Source of the DNA: Sva-07 sp963717385
Lineage (GTDB): Bacteria > Actinomycetota > Acidimicrobiia > Acidimicrobiales > Ilumatobacteraceae
DNA: 64,000 nucleotides
Assembly: GCA_963717385.1 (NCBI GenBank)
Contig: CAVQWE010000006.1
Span: 372,001-436,000, forward strand
Direction: 5' to 3'
Below the pieces are notes generated by a model that saw only the letters and a list, made by a program, of their open reading frames with translations, searched no databases and had not been told where the DNA came from. Below, piece after piece: positions 38,073 through 46,444 of the stretch. Positions within the stretch are counted from its first letter, which is position 1, and each line of letters begins with the position of its first letter. A program made the position numbers and the translations under genes.

Positions 38073-39251
38073 GTGCACACCGCCGTCTCGATCCCGTCCG
38101 CGACCCCGCAGGAACGGGAGACTCGATCCTTCGGGATCCTGTCGACCTTCCCGCCCACCTCGTGCGGGATCGCCACGTTCTCCGCCGCCCTCGCTGCCGG
38201 CCTGATCGCAACCGGAGCGTCCGTCGACGTCGTCCGCATCGGACCATCGCCCGAACTCGAAGACGTCCTGGTACTGGCCTCGCTCGAGGGTCGGTCACCG
38301 GAGGAACGAGCGGCAGCGGTCGATGCGTTGAACGCCGACGACATCGTCATCGTCCAGCACGAGTACGGCTTGTACGACGGTCCCGACGGAGAGTCGATCA
38401 TCGAGCTGATGGCAGCGATCGAGGCCCCGATCCTGGTGGTGGCGCACACGGTGCTGAGCCATCCGACGGCCAATCAACGGCGCGTGCTCGAGGCGGTCTG
38501 CGCCGCTGCCGACGCAGTGGTGGTCATGACCGAGACGGCACGAACACGACTCTTCGAGGGCTTCGAGATCGATCGGTCGAAGGTGAGCCTGATCCCGCAC
38601 GGCGCGGTCACGCCGGCAGCGGTACCGGAGAGCGAACGACGTCGGAGCAGTGCATCGCCCCGTGTCCTGACCTGGGGGCTGCTCGGCCCCGGCAAAGGGA
38701 TCGAATGGGCGATCGACGCGCTCGATGAGCTGGTCGGCCTGGACCCCCATCCCGAGTACATCGTCGCCGGGTCCACACACCCCAAGGTTCGCGAGCGCGA
38801 CGGTGAGGAGTATCGGGAGATGCTGGTCGACCGCGCCGCGTCGTCGACCGCGGCCGCGCACATCACCTTCGACGACACGTACCGTGACCTGGCGTCGTTG
38901 AACGACCTGATCCAGTCCGCCGATCTGGTGGTACTCCCCTACGACTCGCGCGATCAGGTCACCTCCGGCGTGTTGGTCGACGCCGTCGCTGCGGGTCGCC
39001 CTGTGGTGTCGACCGCGTTCCCTCACGCCGTGGAGCTCCTGGCGAGCGGCGCCGGAATCGTCGTCCCGCAACGTGATCCGGTGGCCCTCGGCCAGGCGAT
39101 CCGGTCGGTCCTGACCGACCCAGAGTTGGCCGAGTCGATGGCGGCCGAGGCGCGCCGACTCGCACCCGACCTGTCGTGGCCGGCAGTGGCGGACCGCTAC
39201 TGCCTGCTGGCCGATGAGGTCGCGGCATCGCGACCTTCGGTGACCTCATGA
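38073..39251 (+). CDS. GT4-type glycosyltransferase
   Basis: 392 aa from the GTG at 38073, which has AAGGAG nine bases upstream. N-terminal ILSTFPPTSCGIATFSAAL is the acceptor Gly loop; IVQHEYGLYDG and LIPHGAV follow; C-terminal VLTWGLLGPGKGIEWAI and VLVDAVAAGRPVVSTAFPHAVE form the donor site. HEYGxY plus PHG is typical of the GT4 branch near mannosyl/glucosyl transferases of actinobacteria; the donor is not certain. Its stop overlaps the next start as ATGA. Confidence 0.88.
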   Translation: MHTAVSIPSATPQERETRSFGILSTFPPTSCGIATFSAALAAGLIATGASVDVVRIGPSPELEDVLVLASLEGRSPEERAAAVDALNADDIVIVQHEYGLYDGPDGESIIELMAAIEAPILVVAHTVLSHPTANQRRVLEAVCAAADAVVVMTETARTRLFEGFEIDRSKVSLIPHGAVTPAAVPESERRRSSASPRVLTWGLLGPGKGIEWAIDALDELVGLDPHPEYIVAGSTHPKVRERDGEEYREMLVDRAASSTAAAHITFDDTYRDLASLNDLIQSADLVVLPYDSRDQVTSGVLVDAVAAGRPVVSTAFPHAVELLASGAGIVVPQRDPVALGQAIRSVLTDPELAESMAAEARRLAPDLSWPAVADRYCLLADEVAASRPSVTS

Positions 39252-40291
39252 CCTTGCCGTCCTTCGGTCATGTCCTGTCGTTGTCCGACAGCATCGGGAT
39301 GTTCGAGCACGCCGACCATGCCGAACCGCGTCGTGAGCACGGCTACTGCACCGACGACGTCGCCCGGCTGCTGATCGTCGCCGTTCGCGAACCCACCGAG
39401 AGCCAGGCAGTGCAGGACCTCGGACGAATGTCGTTCCGATTCCTCGCCGAGTCGCAGAACGCAACCGGGAAGACGCGCAACCGTCGTGACGCAGGCGGCC
39501 GGTGGCGGGGCCGCTACGGCACCGAGGACTGCTGGGGTCGCAGCCTCTGGGCGTTCGGGACCGCCGCACGACGAGCCGACGACCAAGGGATGCGTTCGAG
39601 TGCGCTGTCGTACTTCGATCACGGCGCGAAGCAACGATCGTCGCACCGTCGAGCGATGGCGTTCGCTGCCCTCGGCGCCGCCGAGGTCGCCGAGTTCGAC
39701 GTCCGCCACCGTGGCGCCCGGGCCCTGCTCGCCGACGCTGTGACGGCGATCGGCCCACTGTCGACCGATCGTGACTGGCCATGGCCGGAGCCCCGGTTGT
39801 CGTACGCCAACGCCGCATTGGCGGAGGTGCTCGTGGCCGCCGGCCAGATCCTCCATCGCCCCGACGTCCTCGACGACGGACTCACCCTGCTGGCTTGGCT
39901 TCTCGACCGCGAGACAGTCGACGGTCACCTCTCGCCGACCCCGGTCGGCGGCTCGGGGCGCGATGACGGTCCGGGACGGTTCGATCAACAGCCCATCGAG
40001 ATTGCTGCGCTGGCCGATGCATGCGCTCGCGCCCTCGCGGTGACGGGTGACGACGACTGGCAACGCGGCATCGACCTCGCCATCGACTGGTTCGCCGGCC
40101 GCAACGACATCGGGGCCACGATGTGGGATGCCGACACGAACGGTGGTTACGACGGATTGACCCCGACAGGCCCGAACCTCAACCAGGGCGCCGAGTCGAC
40201 GCTCTCTCTGATCAGCACGATGCAGTACGCACCACGTCTGGCAGCAGCGGGACGAACCACCGTCAGCGGCCCGCAGTGGTCAACTGGCTGA
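39248..40291 (+). CDS. Alpha/alpha-toroid glycosidase-like protein
   Basis: 347 aa, co-translated with the GT4. Rich in repeated helical hairpins and aromatic residues (YCTDDVARLLIVAV, GTEDCWGRSLWAFGTAA, RDWPWPEPRLSYANAALAEVL), the outline of (alpha/alpha)6 glycoside hydrolases and epimerases. Acidic pairs TDD and EDCW could be catalytic, but the family is not certain. Its last 29 bp overlap the 3' end of the convergent GH130 gene, so transcripts from both would be complementary there. Confidence 0.7.
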   Translation: MTLPSFGHVLSLSDSIGMFEHADHAEPRREHGYCTDDVARLLIVAVREPTESQAVQDLGRMSFRFLAESQNATGKTRNRRDAGGRWRGRYGTEDCWGRSLWAFGTAARRADDQGMRSSALSYFDHGAKQRSSHRRAMAFAALGAAEVAEFDVRHRGARALLADAVTAIGPLSTDRDWPWPEPRLSYANAALAEVLVAAGQILHRPDVLDDGLTLLAWLLDRETVDGHLSPTPVGGSGRDDGPGRFDQQPIEIAALADACARALAVTGDDDWQRGIDLAIDWFAGRNDIGATMWDADTNGGYDGLTPTGPNLNQGAESTLSLISTMQYAPRLAAAGRTTVSGPQWSTG

Positions 40292-41756
40292 GCAGGTCGT
40301 CGAGCGGGATCGTGGCGATGCTCGCACCGACGTCGGCGTAGCCGTACGGGAGTACGAGGTGGCCGGCATGAAGCATGCTGCCGCACGAGTAGACGACGTT
40401 GGGCACGTAGCCGTCGCGCTCGTCGTCGCCCGGGCTGAGCAACGGTTCCTTCAGGTGTCCGATCACCTTGCTGGGATCATCGAGATCGAGGAGCAGCGCG
40501 CCGAGCGTGTAGCGCCGGAACGGCCCGACCCCATGGGTGATCACGAGCCAGCCGGCCTCGGTCTCGAGTGGCGACCCGCAGTTGCCGAGTTGCATCAACT
40601 CCCAGGGTCGCTCGGGCTCCTGGATCACGGTGGCGTCGCGCCACACCCGGATGTCGGTCGACGACATGATGAAGTTGTTCATGTTGTCGTGTCGGCCGAG
40701 CGCCACGAACCTGCCGTCGATCCGGCGCGGGAAGATCGCGATCCCCTTGTTGTGGGCGGCGGGGCCGCTGAGGGTGGCGACGCGGAAGTGCGTGAAGTCG
40801 GCCGTCTCGATCAGCTGCGGCAGGATCTGATGGCCGTCGAACGCGGTGTAGGTGGCGTAGTAGGTGACGACCCCGTCATCGCCGACGAAGCGGACGAACC
40901 GGGCGTCCTCCATACCGTGGCTCTCGGTCGGACCAGTCGGGAAGAGGACCCGCTCGGAGATGTCGATCGACGGCGGGAACGACGTGCGATAGTTCGACGA
41001 CGCCAGCCAATGCAACACGCGCGTGGTCTCACCCGACATCGATCGTTCGAACTCATCGTCTTCGAGGGCCACGATCGCGTCTTCGAGTTCGGCCATCGTG
41101 AACTCGTCCTCCAACCGCACCAGGACCCGTTCCTCGATGTCGTTCAACATCCCCATGTCACCGAGCTTGGTGGTGAAGAAGCGCTTGTCGTACGCGTGTG
41201 GCGTGCGGTCGCCGGTGACCGCGAAGTCGCTGGCCGTGTCGAGCACGATCGAGGCGTCGGCACGGACGATCCCGGTGCGGAATTCGATCGACGACCGGTG
41301 TCCCTCCCCAATCGCCCGCAGGCTCATGATGAAACGGACCGCGCCGTCCTCGACGCCGGACTGGTCGGGCGCGGCGACCATCGACGGGTTCCCGAGCGCG
41401 GCCGCTTCGATCGAGTACTCGTGGGTGAAGTATGCGCCGATCAACCGAAGACGATCAAGCGAGAGCGACGCACCGACCAGCTCGACCTGATCGAGTCGGG
41501 CAGCGACGATGCCGGCATTGCGCGCCAGCAGCCCATCGAGATCGCGGTGGCGACCGACGAAGTCCTTGCGGGCCGCCTCGAGCGTCTCGACGACCTCGTC
41601 TTCGGGCATCGCCATGATGCGACGCAGCACGATCTGCAGACGCGACGCCCCGTTCGAATGAATCTCCTCGCCAGGAAGGAATGGCTTGGTGATCACCCGC
41701 CGCGAGTCGGGAACGAGGCGCACCGAGTCGCAACGTGTCATCCGGAGTGCATCCAT
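40263..41756 (-). CDS. GH130 family glycoside phosphorylase/hydrolase
   Basis: 497 aa from the ATG at 41756 (GGAGG five bases upstream). Five-bladed beta-propeller family acting mostly on beta-mannosides, by phosphorolysis or hydrolysis. Signatures seen: SHGMEDARFVRF, the GNCGSPLETEAGWLVITHGVGPFRRY-like block split across residues about 400-425, and DGYVPNVVYSCGS. The N-terminal 150 residues are an extra helical domain seen in the longer GH130 subgroup. Its opposite orientation within the locus suggests separate control; a divergent promoter region with leader copy B lies upstream. Confidence 0.85.
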   Translation of the reverse strand: MDALRMTRCDSVRLVPDSRRVITKPFLPGEEIHSNGASRLQIVLRRIMAMPEDEVVETLEAARKDFVGRHRDLDGLLARNAGIVAARLDQVELVGASLSLDRLRLIGAYFTHEYSIEAAALGNPSMVAAPDQSGVEDGAVRFIMSLRAIGEGHRSSIEFRTGIVRADASIVLDTASDFAVTGDRTPHAYDKRFFTTKLGDMGMLNDIEERVLVRLEDEFTMAELEDAIVALEDDEFERSMSGETTRVLHWLASSNYRTSFPPSIDISERVLFPTGPTESHGMEDARFVRFVGDDGVVTYYATYTAFDGHQILPQLIETADFTHFRVATLSGPAAHNKGIAIFPRRIDGRFVALGRHDNMNNFIMSSTDIRVWRDATVIQEPERPWELMQLGNCGSPLETEAGWLVITHGVGPFRRYTLGALLLDLDDPSKVIGHLKEPLLSPGDDERDGYVPNVVYSCGSMLHAGHLVLPYGYADVGASIATIPLDDLLSQLTTAGR

Positions 41757-41871
41757 GGGAACCTCCGGTTCACGATGATCGTGCTCGCCATCGGGTCTGA
41801 TGACGACACCTGGCACCGTATCGGCCCGACGGTGCTCCCCTCCGCCGCGGACTCCGGCCCCCGATCTGGGG

Positions 41872-41877
41872 TAGGGT
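41872..41877 (+). promoter_or_regulatory. Probable -10 of the small-ORF unit
   Basis: TAGGGT, 18 nt before leader copy B and about 107 nt before the first small ORF, matching the arrangement at 37,954. Confidence 0.4.
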
Positions 41878-41895
41878 GGCGGCCTTGGGATGAGT

Positions 41896-41963
41896 CGCCT
41901 CGTTTGGGCAGGACGGCCGGTTGCGCTGTCGCCCCGTACAGGCCCGACGCCTCGACCTGAGCC
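41896..41963 (+). ncRNA. Structured leader RNA, copy B
   Basis: 68 nt, aligned with copy A over its whole length (see 37,985). Hairpin 1 keeps all stem positions while its loop differs in length and sequence; hairpin 2 is weaker but keeps the CGCCTCG loop. A short 5' stem GGCG / CGCC closes in the same place. It is followed by CGAGGAG and the ATG at 41,985. Conservation of stems with variable loops argues for function as RNA. Confidence 0.55.
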
Positions 41964-41984
41964 ATAACGGTTCGAGGAGTCACC

Positions 41985-42137
41985 ATGACCATCCACGCTC
42001 GCTCGGCGCAGCGAGTTCTCCGCGCGGCCGTCCCCACCCAGCCCACAACGCGTGCGATCGTCAGCGATCGCAAACCGGCCCGCCGGATCGGGATCCGTCA
42101 CGCGTGGGTGCGGTCCCTCGATCGGCGGGCGGCATGA
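41985..42137 (+). CDS. Small basic protein, first ORF of leader-B unit
   Basis: 50 aa, Arg-rich (opens MTIHARSAQRVLRAAV, ends WVRSLDRRAA), no Cys, no hydrophobic segment. The ATG has a strong CGAGGAG eight bases upstream directly after leader copy B. Stop overlaps the next ORF as ATGA. Not recognised; could be a regulatory leader peptide or a real small protein. Confidence 0.5.
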   Translation: MTIHARSAQRVLRAAVPTQPTTRAIVSDRKPARRIGIRHAWVRSLDRRAA

Positions 42138-42217
42138 CGATCGCATCCGTCCACGGCACTGACGGCGACCAACTGTTCAACGAACAACCACCCGACGAGA
42201 GGGACCAACATGGCTGA
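42134..42217 (+). CDS. Tiny ORF, second of leader-B unit
   Basis: 27 codons (MTIASVHGTDGDQLFNEQPP onward), coupled to the previous ORF by ATGA and overlapping the next start by 8 bp. Acidic, unlike its neighbours. It may only keep ribosomes moving to the third ORF. Weak call. Confidence 0.3.
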   Translation: MTIASVHGTDGDQLFNEQPPDERDQHG

Positions 42218-42323
42218 CCGATCACCACAGCGCAATTCGGGCAAGAAGCCCGGCAAGACCCTCAAAGAGAAGCGAGCCGCGAAGCGCGAGAAGAAAGAGG
42301 ACAAGCGACCACTCGTGACCTGA
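42210..42323 (+). CDS. Small Lys/Arg-rich protein
   Basis: 37 aa: MADRSPQRNSGKKPGKTLKE, then a charged KRAAKREKKEDKR helix. GAGAGG lies seven to ten bases upstream of the ATG. I believe short actinobacterial proteins with the same M-x-D-R-S-P...KK-x-GK-(S/T)-(L/I)-KEKRA layout exist, so this is probably a genuine gene. It may bind nucleic acid; function unknown. Confidence 0.6.
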   Translation: MADRSPQRNSGKKPGKTLKEKRAAKREKKEDKRPLVT

Positions 42324-42617
42324 ACCGAGGCCGCCGACGGCTGTGTTTCGTCGATCTCAAGCTTCGGGACGAAGTGTCAACCGGCGGCATTGTGCGGTGG
42401 GTCGATCGAGTCAAGAGGTCCAACACCTCGCCGGCACTGCAGCGCGAGCCAAAGCGTTCTTGCCCGCGATTACGAGCGGCCCGGATCATGTGTGGCAGCC
42501 CGGCGGTCTGGCGACGACGATCGGAATGCTCGGACGGAGGTCCGCCGACGCGGCCCGACGGTTGGATGCCGGCATTGGCCGTTGCGCCTGCTTTCGTCGA
42601 CAACTAGCCTTGTCGGC
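42324..42617. other. Intergenic region, nothing recognised
   Basis: 294 bp. No ORF with plausible composition on either strand. The only site seen is TAGCCT (42,605-42,610), the likely -10 of the next gene. Confidence 0.5.
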
Positions 42618-42848
42618 GTGGAGATCCTGGCGAGCGCTCGCAGGCACGGGATTTCTGATGATGACATTCGACACGCCGTTGAGAACTCACTCGCCGGTGG
42701 CCGCTCAGACGACCAGACGGACTTCGTGATGTTGGTAGGCCCGGACCAGTCCGGGAACCTGATCGAGGTCGGCATCGTCGTCACCGACGACATCGAGTAT
42801 GCAGTTCATGCAATGCGAGCACGAAACCAATACCTGGATTGGCTGTGA
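42618..42848 (+). CDS. Toxin-like small protein of a putative toxin-antitoxin pair
   Basis: 76 aa, GTG start, with TAGCCT ending 7 nt upstream (leaderless). Opens VEILASARRHGISDDDIRHAVEN; a beta-rich middle (FVMLVGPDQSGNLIEVGIVV) and HAMRARNQYLDWL end. This outline is common for small RelE/BrnT-like actinobacterial proteins found beside HTH partners. No catalytic residue can be assigned. The next gene begins 5 bp after its stop. Confidence 0.6.
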   Translation: MEILASARRHGISDDDIRHAVENSLAGGRSDDQTDFVMLVGPDQSGNLIEVGIVVTDDIEYAVHAMRARNQYLDWL

Positions 42849-42853
42849 TTGAG

Positions 42854-43141
42854 ATGGCAACCACGAAAAAGCATCCCCGCGACCTGTCTGACGCCGACGT
42901 CGACGCCCTCGTCGCTGCCTTTGACGATGCGGTCGAACAAGGTCGCGTCCGACCGGTCGATGGTGCAGTGTTCCGCGAGTTGCGTGCTGCCGCAGCGGGA
43001 CGTCGCGCCGCAGAAGAACGACTCGAGGCGTCCGTCATCGCAGCGAAAGCCGCTGGTCTGTCATGGGGCACGATTGGTGCGCAGCTCGGAGTAACGCGTC
43101 AGGGCGCCAGACAGCGCTACGAACGCCTCATCGACGGGTGA
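42854..43141 (+). CDS. HTH protein, putative antitoxin partner
   Basis: 95 aa from the ATG at 42854; GTG (42,845) and TTG (42,839) in frame are alternatives that would overlap the upstream gene. N-terminal acidic helix (SDADVDALVAAFDDAVEQGR), then a C-terminal helix-turn-helix LSWGTIGAQLGVTRQGARQRY like those of sigma-70 region 4 or small regulators. Together with the preceding gene this is a plausible type II toxin-antitoxin pair. Confidence 0.62.
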   Translation: MATTKKHPRDLSDADVDALVAAFDDAVEQGRVRPVDGAVFRELRAAAAGRRAAEERLEASVIAAKAAGLSWGTIGAQLGVTRQGARQRYERLIDG

Positions 43142-43355
43142 CCATCGTCCCTTGCTGTTGGCGTCAAAGAGCCACCGGTCCACCGTGCGGACGACGACGC
43201 GATGACGCAGGCGGCGTAACTTGCGGTCGGCGCAGACGGATCGCTCGACTGCGGCCAATCCGAGCGCACGGGAATGACGGCACCGAGTACGCAGTGCGCG
43301 ACGCAGGTCGGCAGATGTGGGCGACAGGGACCCCTCCCAGCGCTACGGTCCGCTC

Positions 43356-43931
43356 ATGGCGTCACGACAGAGCCGGCTGGTGACCGATCGGCTGGTCCTT
43401 CGGCGCTGGCACGACGACGACCGAGTTCCGTTCGCGGCCATGAACGCCGACGCGGAAGTGATGCACGATCTCGGAGGAACGCTCGACCGGGACGCGAGCG
43501 ACCGCAAGCTCGACCGATTCGCCGAGGCGTTCGACAACCATGGCTACGGACGCTGGGTCATCGAAGGAACCATCGATGGAGGAGATCCCAACTTCTTGGG
43601 CTACGCCGGAGTGATGCCGAATCGAGGCGATCATCCACTCGGCGAGCATGACGACGCCGGTTGGCGCTTGTGCCGCCATGCGTGGGGATACGGCGTTGCG
43701 TCAGAAGCGGCACGAGCGGTGCTCCACGACGTGTTCACCCGTGTGGGCCTCACTGAAGTCTTGTCGTACACCGCACCCGACAACGTTCGCTCCCAGGCCG
43801 TGATGCGGCGTCTTGGCCTCCGACGAGACAGTTCCCTCGACTTCAGCGCGCACTACGACGGATTCGGGGTCTGGCATGGCCTCGTGTGGATCGCGACCCC
43901 GGCTGCAGTGTTCGGCGCAGCGACCATCTGA
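43356..43931 (+). CDS. GNAT-family N-acetyltransferase
   Basis: 191 aa, RimJ/RimL type (Acetyltransf_3). Opens with the typical LVTDRLVLRRWHDDDR; acetyl-CoA loop in CRHAWGYGVASEAARAVL; C-terminal TAPDNVRSQAVMRRLGLRRD. Substrate unknown. TACGGT ends 6 nt before the ATG (leaderless). The 214 bp upstream contain nothing recognisable. Confidence 0.88.
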   Translation: MASRQSRLVTDRLVLRRWHDDDRVPFAAMNADAEVMHDLGGTLDRDASDRKLDRFAEAFDNHGYGRWVIEGTIDGGDPNFLGYAGVMPNRGDHPLGEHDDAGWRLCRHAWGYGVASEAARAVLHDVFTRVGLTEVLSYTAPDNVRSQAVMRRLGLRRDSSLDFSAHYDGFGVWHGLVWIATPAAVFGAATI

Positions 43932-44392
43932 AGCCGGACGGCGTTCACCAGCGAACCGCCAGTCAGGAGCATCGGCTCTTGGCGCCAGACCGCACCGATT
44001 GCCCGTTCTCGCGTCCGGACGCATCTGCGCAGACCTCCCGCCGCGGCGTCCGCCGACAGCCCGATAGTGCCGCTCGTAATCTTGAGGCGCGTCGCCGGAA
44101 GCGCGTGCGAGTACGGCCCAAGCCGAGCACTGCACTTTGCCGGCCCGAACGCCCGATGCGGGCGAGACGGCGAGCAGCTCGACTGCGCGTACCACACGAT
44201 GTTCACCGTCCGCATGGAACGGCTCGACGGCGCGACATCCGGCTGACCAGCCTGCTCGACCCCGCTGGGGGTCGCCCCGAAGTGTGGAATCCTCCGCGTC
44301 GTGCTGCAAAGGTGTGGACTGTCCGAGTGGCCTCGACGCCCGGCAGAGACAGCGGGCCGGAGGCGGACCGTTCTCCTCGATACTGGTAGATG
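43932..44392. other. Intergenic region before tRNA-Pro, nothing recognised
   Basis: 461 bp. Several open frames exist on both strands, but all are Arg-rich and look like GC-driven noise. No integrase, direct repeat or attachment site was seen next to the tRNA. Confidence 0.45.
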
Positions 44393-44470
44393 TGGTCGGG
44401 ATGGGGAGATTCGAACTCCCGGCCTCCTGCTCCCAAAGCAGGCGCGCTAACCAAGCTGCGCTACATCCCG
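44393..44470 (-). tRNA. tRNA-Pro (anticodon UGG)
   Basis: Cloverleaf by eye: acceptor CGGGATG/CATCCCG, anticodon stem CCTGC/GCAGG with loop TTTGGGA, T arm GGGAG-TTCGAAT-CTCCC. Discriminator A and a genomically encoded CCA follow (TGGT on the plus strand at 44,393-44,396). Confidence 0.95.
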
Positions 44471-44505
44471 GATGTGAGACGTCATGCTACTGACCGATTG
44501 CGAAC

Positions 44506-44988
44506 TCACAGTGCGATTGCCGAACCGGTCGATTCCGGCGGTGCTGGCCAGCGCCGCTCACCTGCACGCAATCCGGCTGCGCTGAACGCTTCGGCAAGCT
44601 GATCGACGTGAATCCGAAGGCGACGATCGCGGGAGTCCACATTGGTGATCACGCAGACCAGGTCGAGGTACGCCGCGATGAAGACAGGAGAATGCCCGGC
44701 ATCAGGACCAGCGAGCGCGTGAGCGAGTTCGTGGGCCGCGGTGGCGATCGTCATCTGCGGTGGAGCCAGCCGGATCACCGTGTCGGCGCCACCACGACCC
44801 TGTGCGCTCGATGATGCCGCATCGCTACGGGCCTGGCGGACAGTCACCGATGGCCCCGGCCACCACTCCCCACCCACGACCGATTCGATCAGCGCCTCGA
44901 TCTCGCTGAAGGGCCGAATCGATTCGAGGTCGGTTCCGTCGAACGCTGCCGCTTCTGCTGCGTACACCTCGGCGCGACCAAGATCCAC
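44506..44988 (-). CDS. Putative zinc metallopeptidase (HExxH, TIGR04338-like)
   Basis: 160 aa. The motif TAAHELAHALAG gives HExxH and therefore a probable zinc site; the third ligand is not certain. N-terminus MDLGRAEVYAAEAAAFDG resembles a small actinobacterial metallohydrolase family (TIGR04338) often adjacent to DUF2786 genes, as here: it starts 2 bp after the DUF2786 stop. No signal peptide, so it acts in the cytoplasm. Substrate unknown. Confidence 0.75.
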   Translation of the reverse strand: MDLGRAEVYAAEAAAFDGTDLESIRPFSEIEALIESVVGGEWWPGPSVTVRQARSDAASSSAQGRGGADTVIRLAPPQMTIATAAHELAHALAGPDAGHSPVFIAAYLDLVCVITNVDSRDRRLRIHVDQLAEAFSAAGLRAGERRWPAPPESTGSAIAL

Positions 44989-44990
44989 GA

Positions 44991-45767
44991 TCAGCCCGGT
45001 CCGATGGATCGACGTTCGCTCAACCGGGCCCGGCCGAGATCGGCCCGCTCGGCAGCGTTACTTCCGGCGCTCCATGCGCGAACTTCCGCACCGGCAGAAC
45101 TCCTGGCGGTGCGCACCCGACCAAAGCGCTGTTGCACGAATTCGTCCACCTGTTTGCCACGCTCGAGCCGGGCCAGCGAGCGTCCGGTGTCGTCGACTGC
45201 GACGGCTGTTGGCGACGCGGCCTCGGCGACCCGACGCGCCTCGTCGAGCGATTTGGCCACCCGATCTGCGTAGCCGAACAGGAACGATCGTCGATACCGC
45301 TGCGTTGCGGCAGATGTCGATCGCCGCTCGAGCGCCATCCGGCTCGCCGCTTGCGCGTGCAGTGAGGTGTACATGACCTCGACGACATCGAGATCGGACT
45401 CATGGCCGGCGACGTAGGCAACGGTGCCGGTCGGGGTGGAGCCGAAGACGACGCGGGCGTCGTGTGCCTCGGCGACCGCCGTCAGCAACGACAGGCGGGC
45501 CCGCACATAGGCGCCCCTTCCGAGAGCGACCTCGCGGACGCCGAGTTGGTCGGTACGACGCTCGGCCAGCGCGGCGGGGTCGATCCGATGACGGGCCACC
45601 AGTTCCGCGGCCTTGCGAGAGAACGCCTCGGCCTCGTGGACGTTCGAGGTTGCCGAGGCCTTGTCCATGAGTTTCCGGACTCGAGACACGAGACTAAGAT
45701 CCGCGTCGCGGGAGATACTGTTATCACTCGACCGTGGCGATGACAGAGACCCGTTTGACTTCGACAT
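44991..45767 (-). CDS. DUF2786-domain protein
   Basis: 258 aa. Residues about 27-65 (SLVSRVRKLMDKASATSNVH, then EAEAFSRKAAELVARHRID) are a DUF2786 domain. The rest is helical with Arg-rich stretches and no other known motif. The family often occurs in phage and integrative elements but also in actinobacterial cores. Co-translated with the HExxH gene; the pair may act together. Divergent from TetR by 20 bp. Confidence 0.75.
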   Translation of the reverse strand: MSKSNGSLSSPRSSDNSISRDADLSLVSRVRKLMDKASATSNVHEAEAFSRKAAELVARHRIDPAALAERRTDQLGVREVALGRGAYVRARLSLLTAVAEAHDARVVFGSTPTGTVAYVAGHESDLDVVEVMYTSLHAQAASRMALERRSTSAATQRYRRSFLFGYADRVAKSLDEARRVAEAASPTAVAVDDTGRSLARLERGKQVDEFVQQRFGRVRTARSSAGAEVRAWSAGSNAAERADLGRARLSERRSIGPG

Positions 45768-45787
45768 GAGATGGTGAGCGTAGAGGC

Positions 45788-46408
45788 ATGAACGGAACCG
45801 ACGAACGGGTCACCGAGACCGACGAGCAGAGAGTCGACGGACGCACGCTTCGGCGCACCCGCAACCGAACGGCCGTCATCGTGGCGCTGTTGGAGATCAT
45901 CCGCGAAGGGGACCTTCATCCCGGCGCTTCACAGATCGCCGACCGCGCCGGCGTGTCGCACCGGTCGATCTTCCGCTATTTCGACGACCTCGACGACCTG
46001 GTTCGCACGTCGATCGACCACGCCTTCGCAGAGGCGGGTCCGCTCGCCGACATCCCGGACATCGGCGAAGGTCCGTTCGAGCAGCGAGTCGTCAGGTTCG
46101 TCGAGGCCCGTCTGGCGCTGTTCGCTCTCGTCGACGGAACGATGCAGCTCGCACGCATGCGCGCCGCCACGATTCCGTCGATCGACGATGGGATCGCGGA
46201 GATCGCCCGGTTGTTCCAAACCCAGATCGACCAGCACTTCGCTGCCGAACTCGGCCAATTCGACAGTATCGAGCGCCCACTGATGGTCGACGGGGTCTTG
46301 GTGATGACGAGCTACGACTCGTACACAATCCACCTGCGCCTGCTGCACAGCGACCCCGATCGCATCCGCAACGCCTGGATCACTGCGGTCACCGCAATGC
46401 TCACCTGA
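45788..46408 (+). CDS. TetR/AcrR-family transcriptional regulator
   Basis: 206 aa. HTH in residues about 23-70: RTAVIVALLEIIREGDLH, then GASQIADRAGVSHRSIFRYF, the standard TetR recognition helix. The ligand domain is unremarkable. Divergent from the DUF2786 gene, so it may control that pair; no operator palindrome could be picked in the 20-bp gap. Confidence 0.9.
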   Translation: MNGTDERVTETDEQRVDGRTLRRTRNRTAVIVALLEIIREGDLHPGASQIADRAGVSHRSIFRYFDDLDDLVRTSIDHAFAEAGPLADIPDIGEGPFEQRVVRFVEARLALFALVDGTMQLARMRAATIPSIDDGIAEIARLFQTQIDQHFAAELGQFDSIERPLMVDGVLVMTSYDSYTIHLRLLHSDPDRIRNAWITAVTAMLT

Positions 46409-46444
46409 CAGCACCGGCACGACCCCGCTAGAGTGTTGGCTCCT

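Noticed and set aside
43932..44392. Possible integration site or element next to tRNA-Pro
   Set aside because: No integrase, no repeat of the tRNA 3' end and no mobile gene were found nearby.
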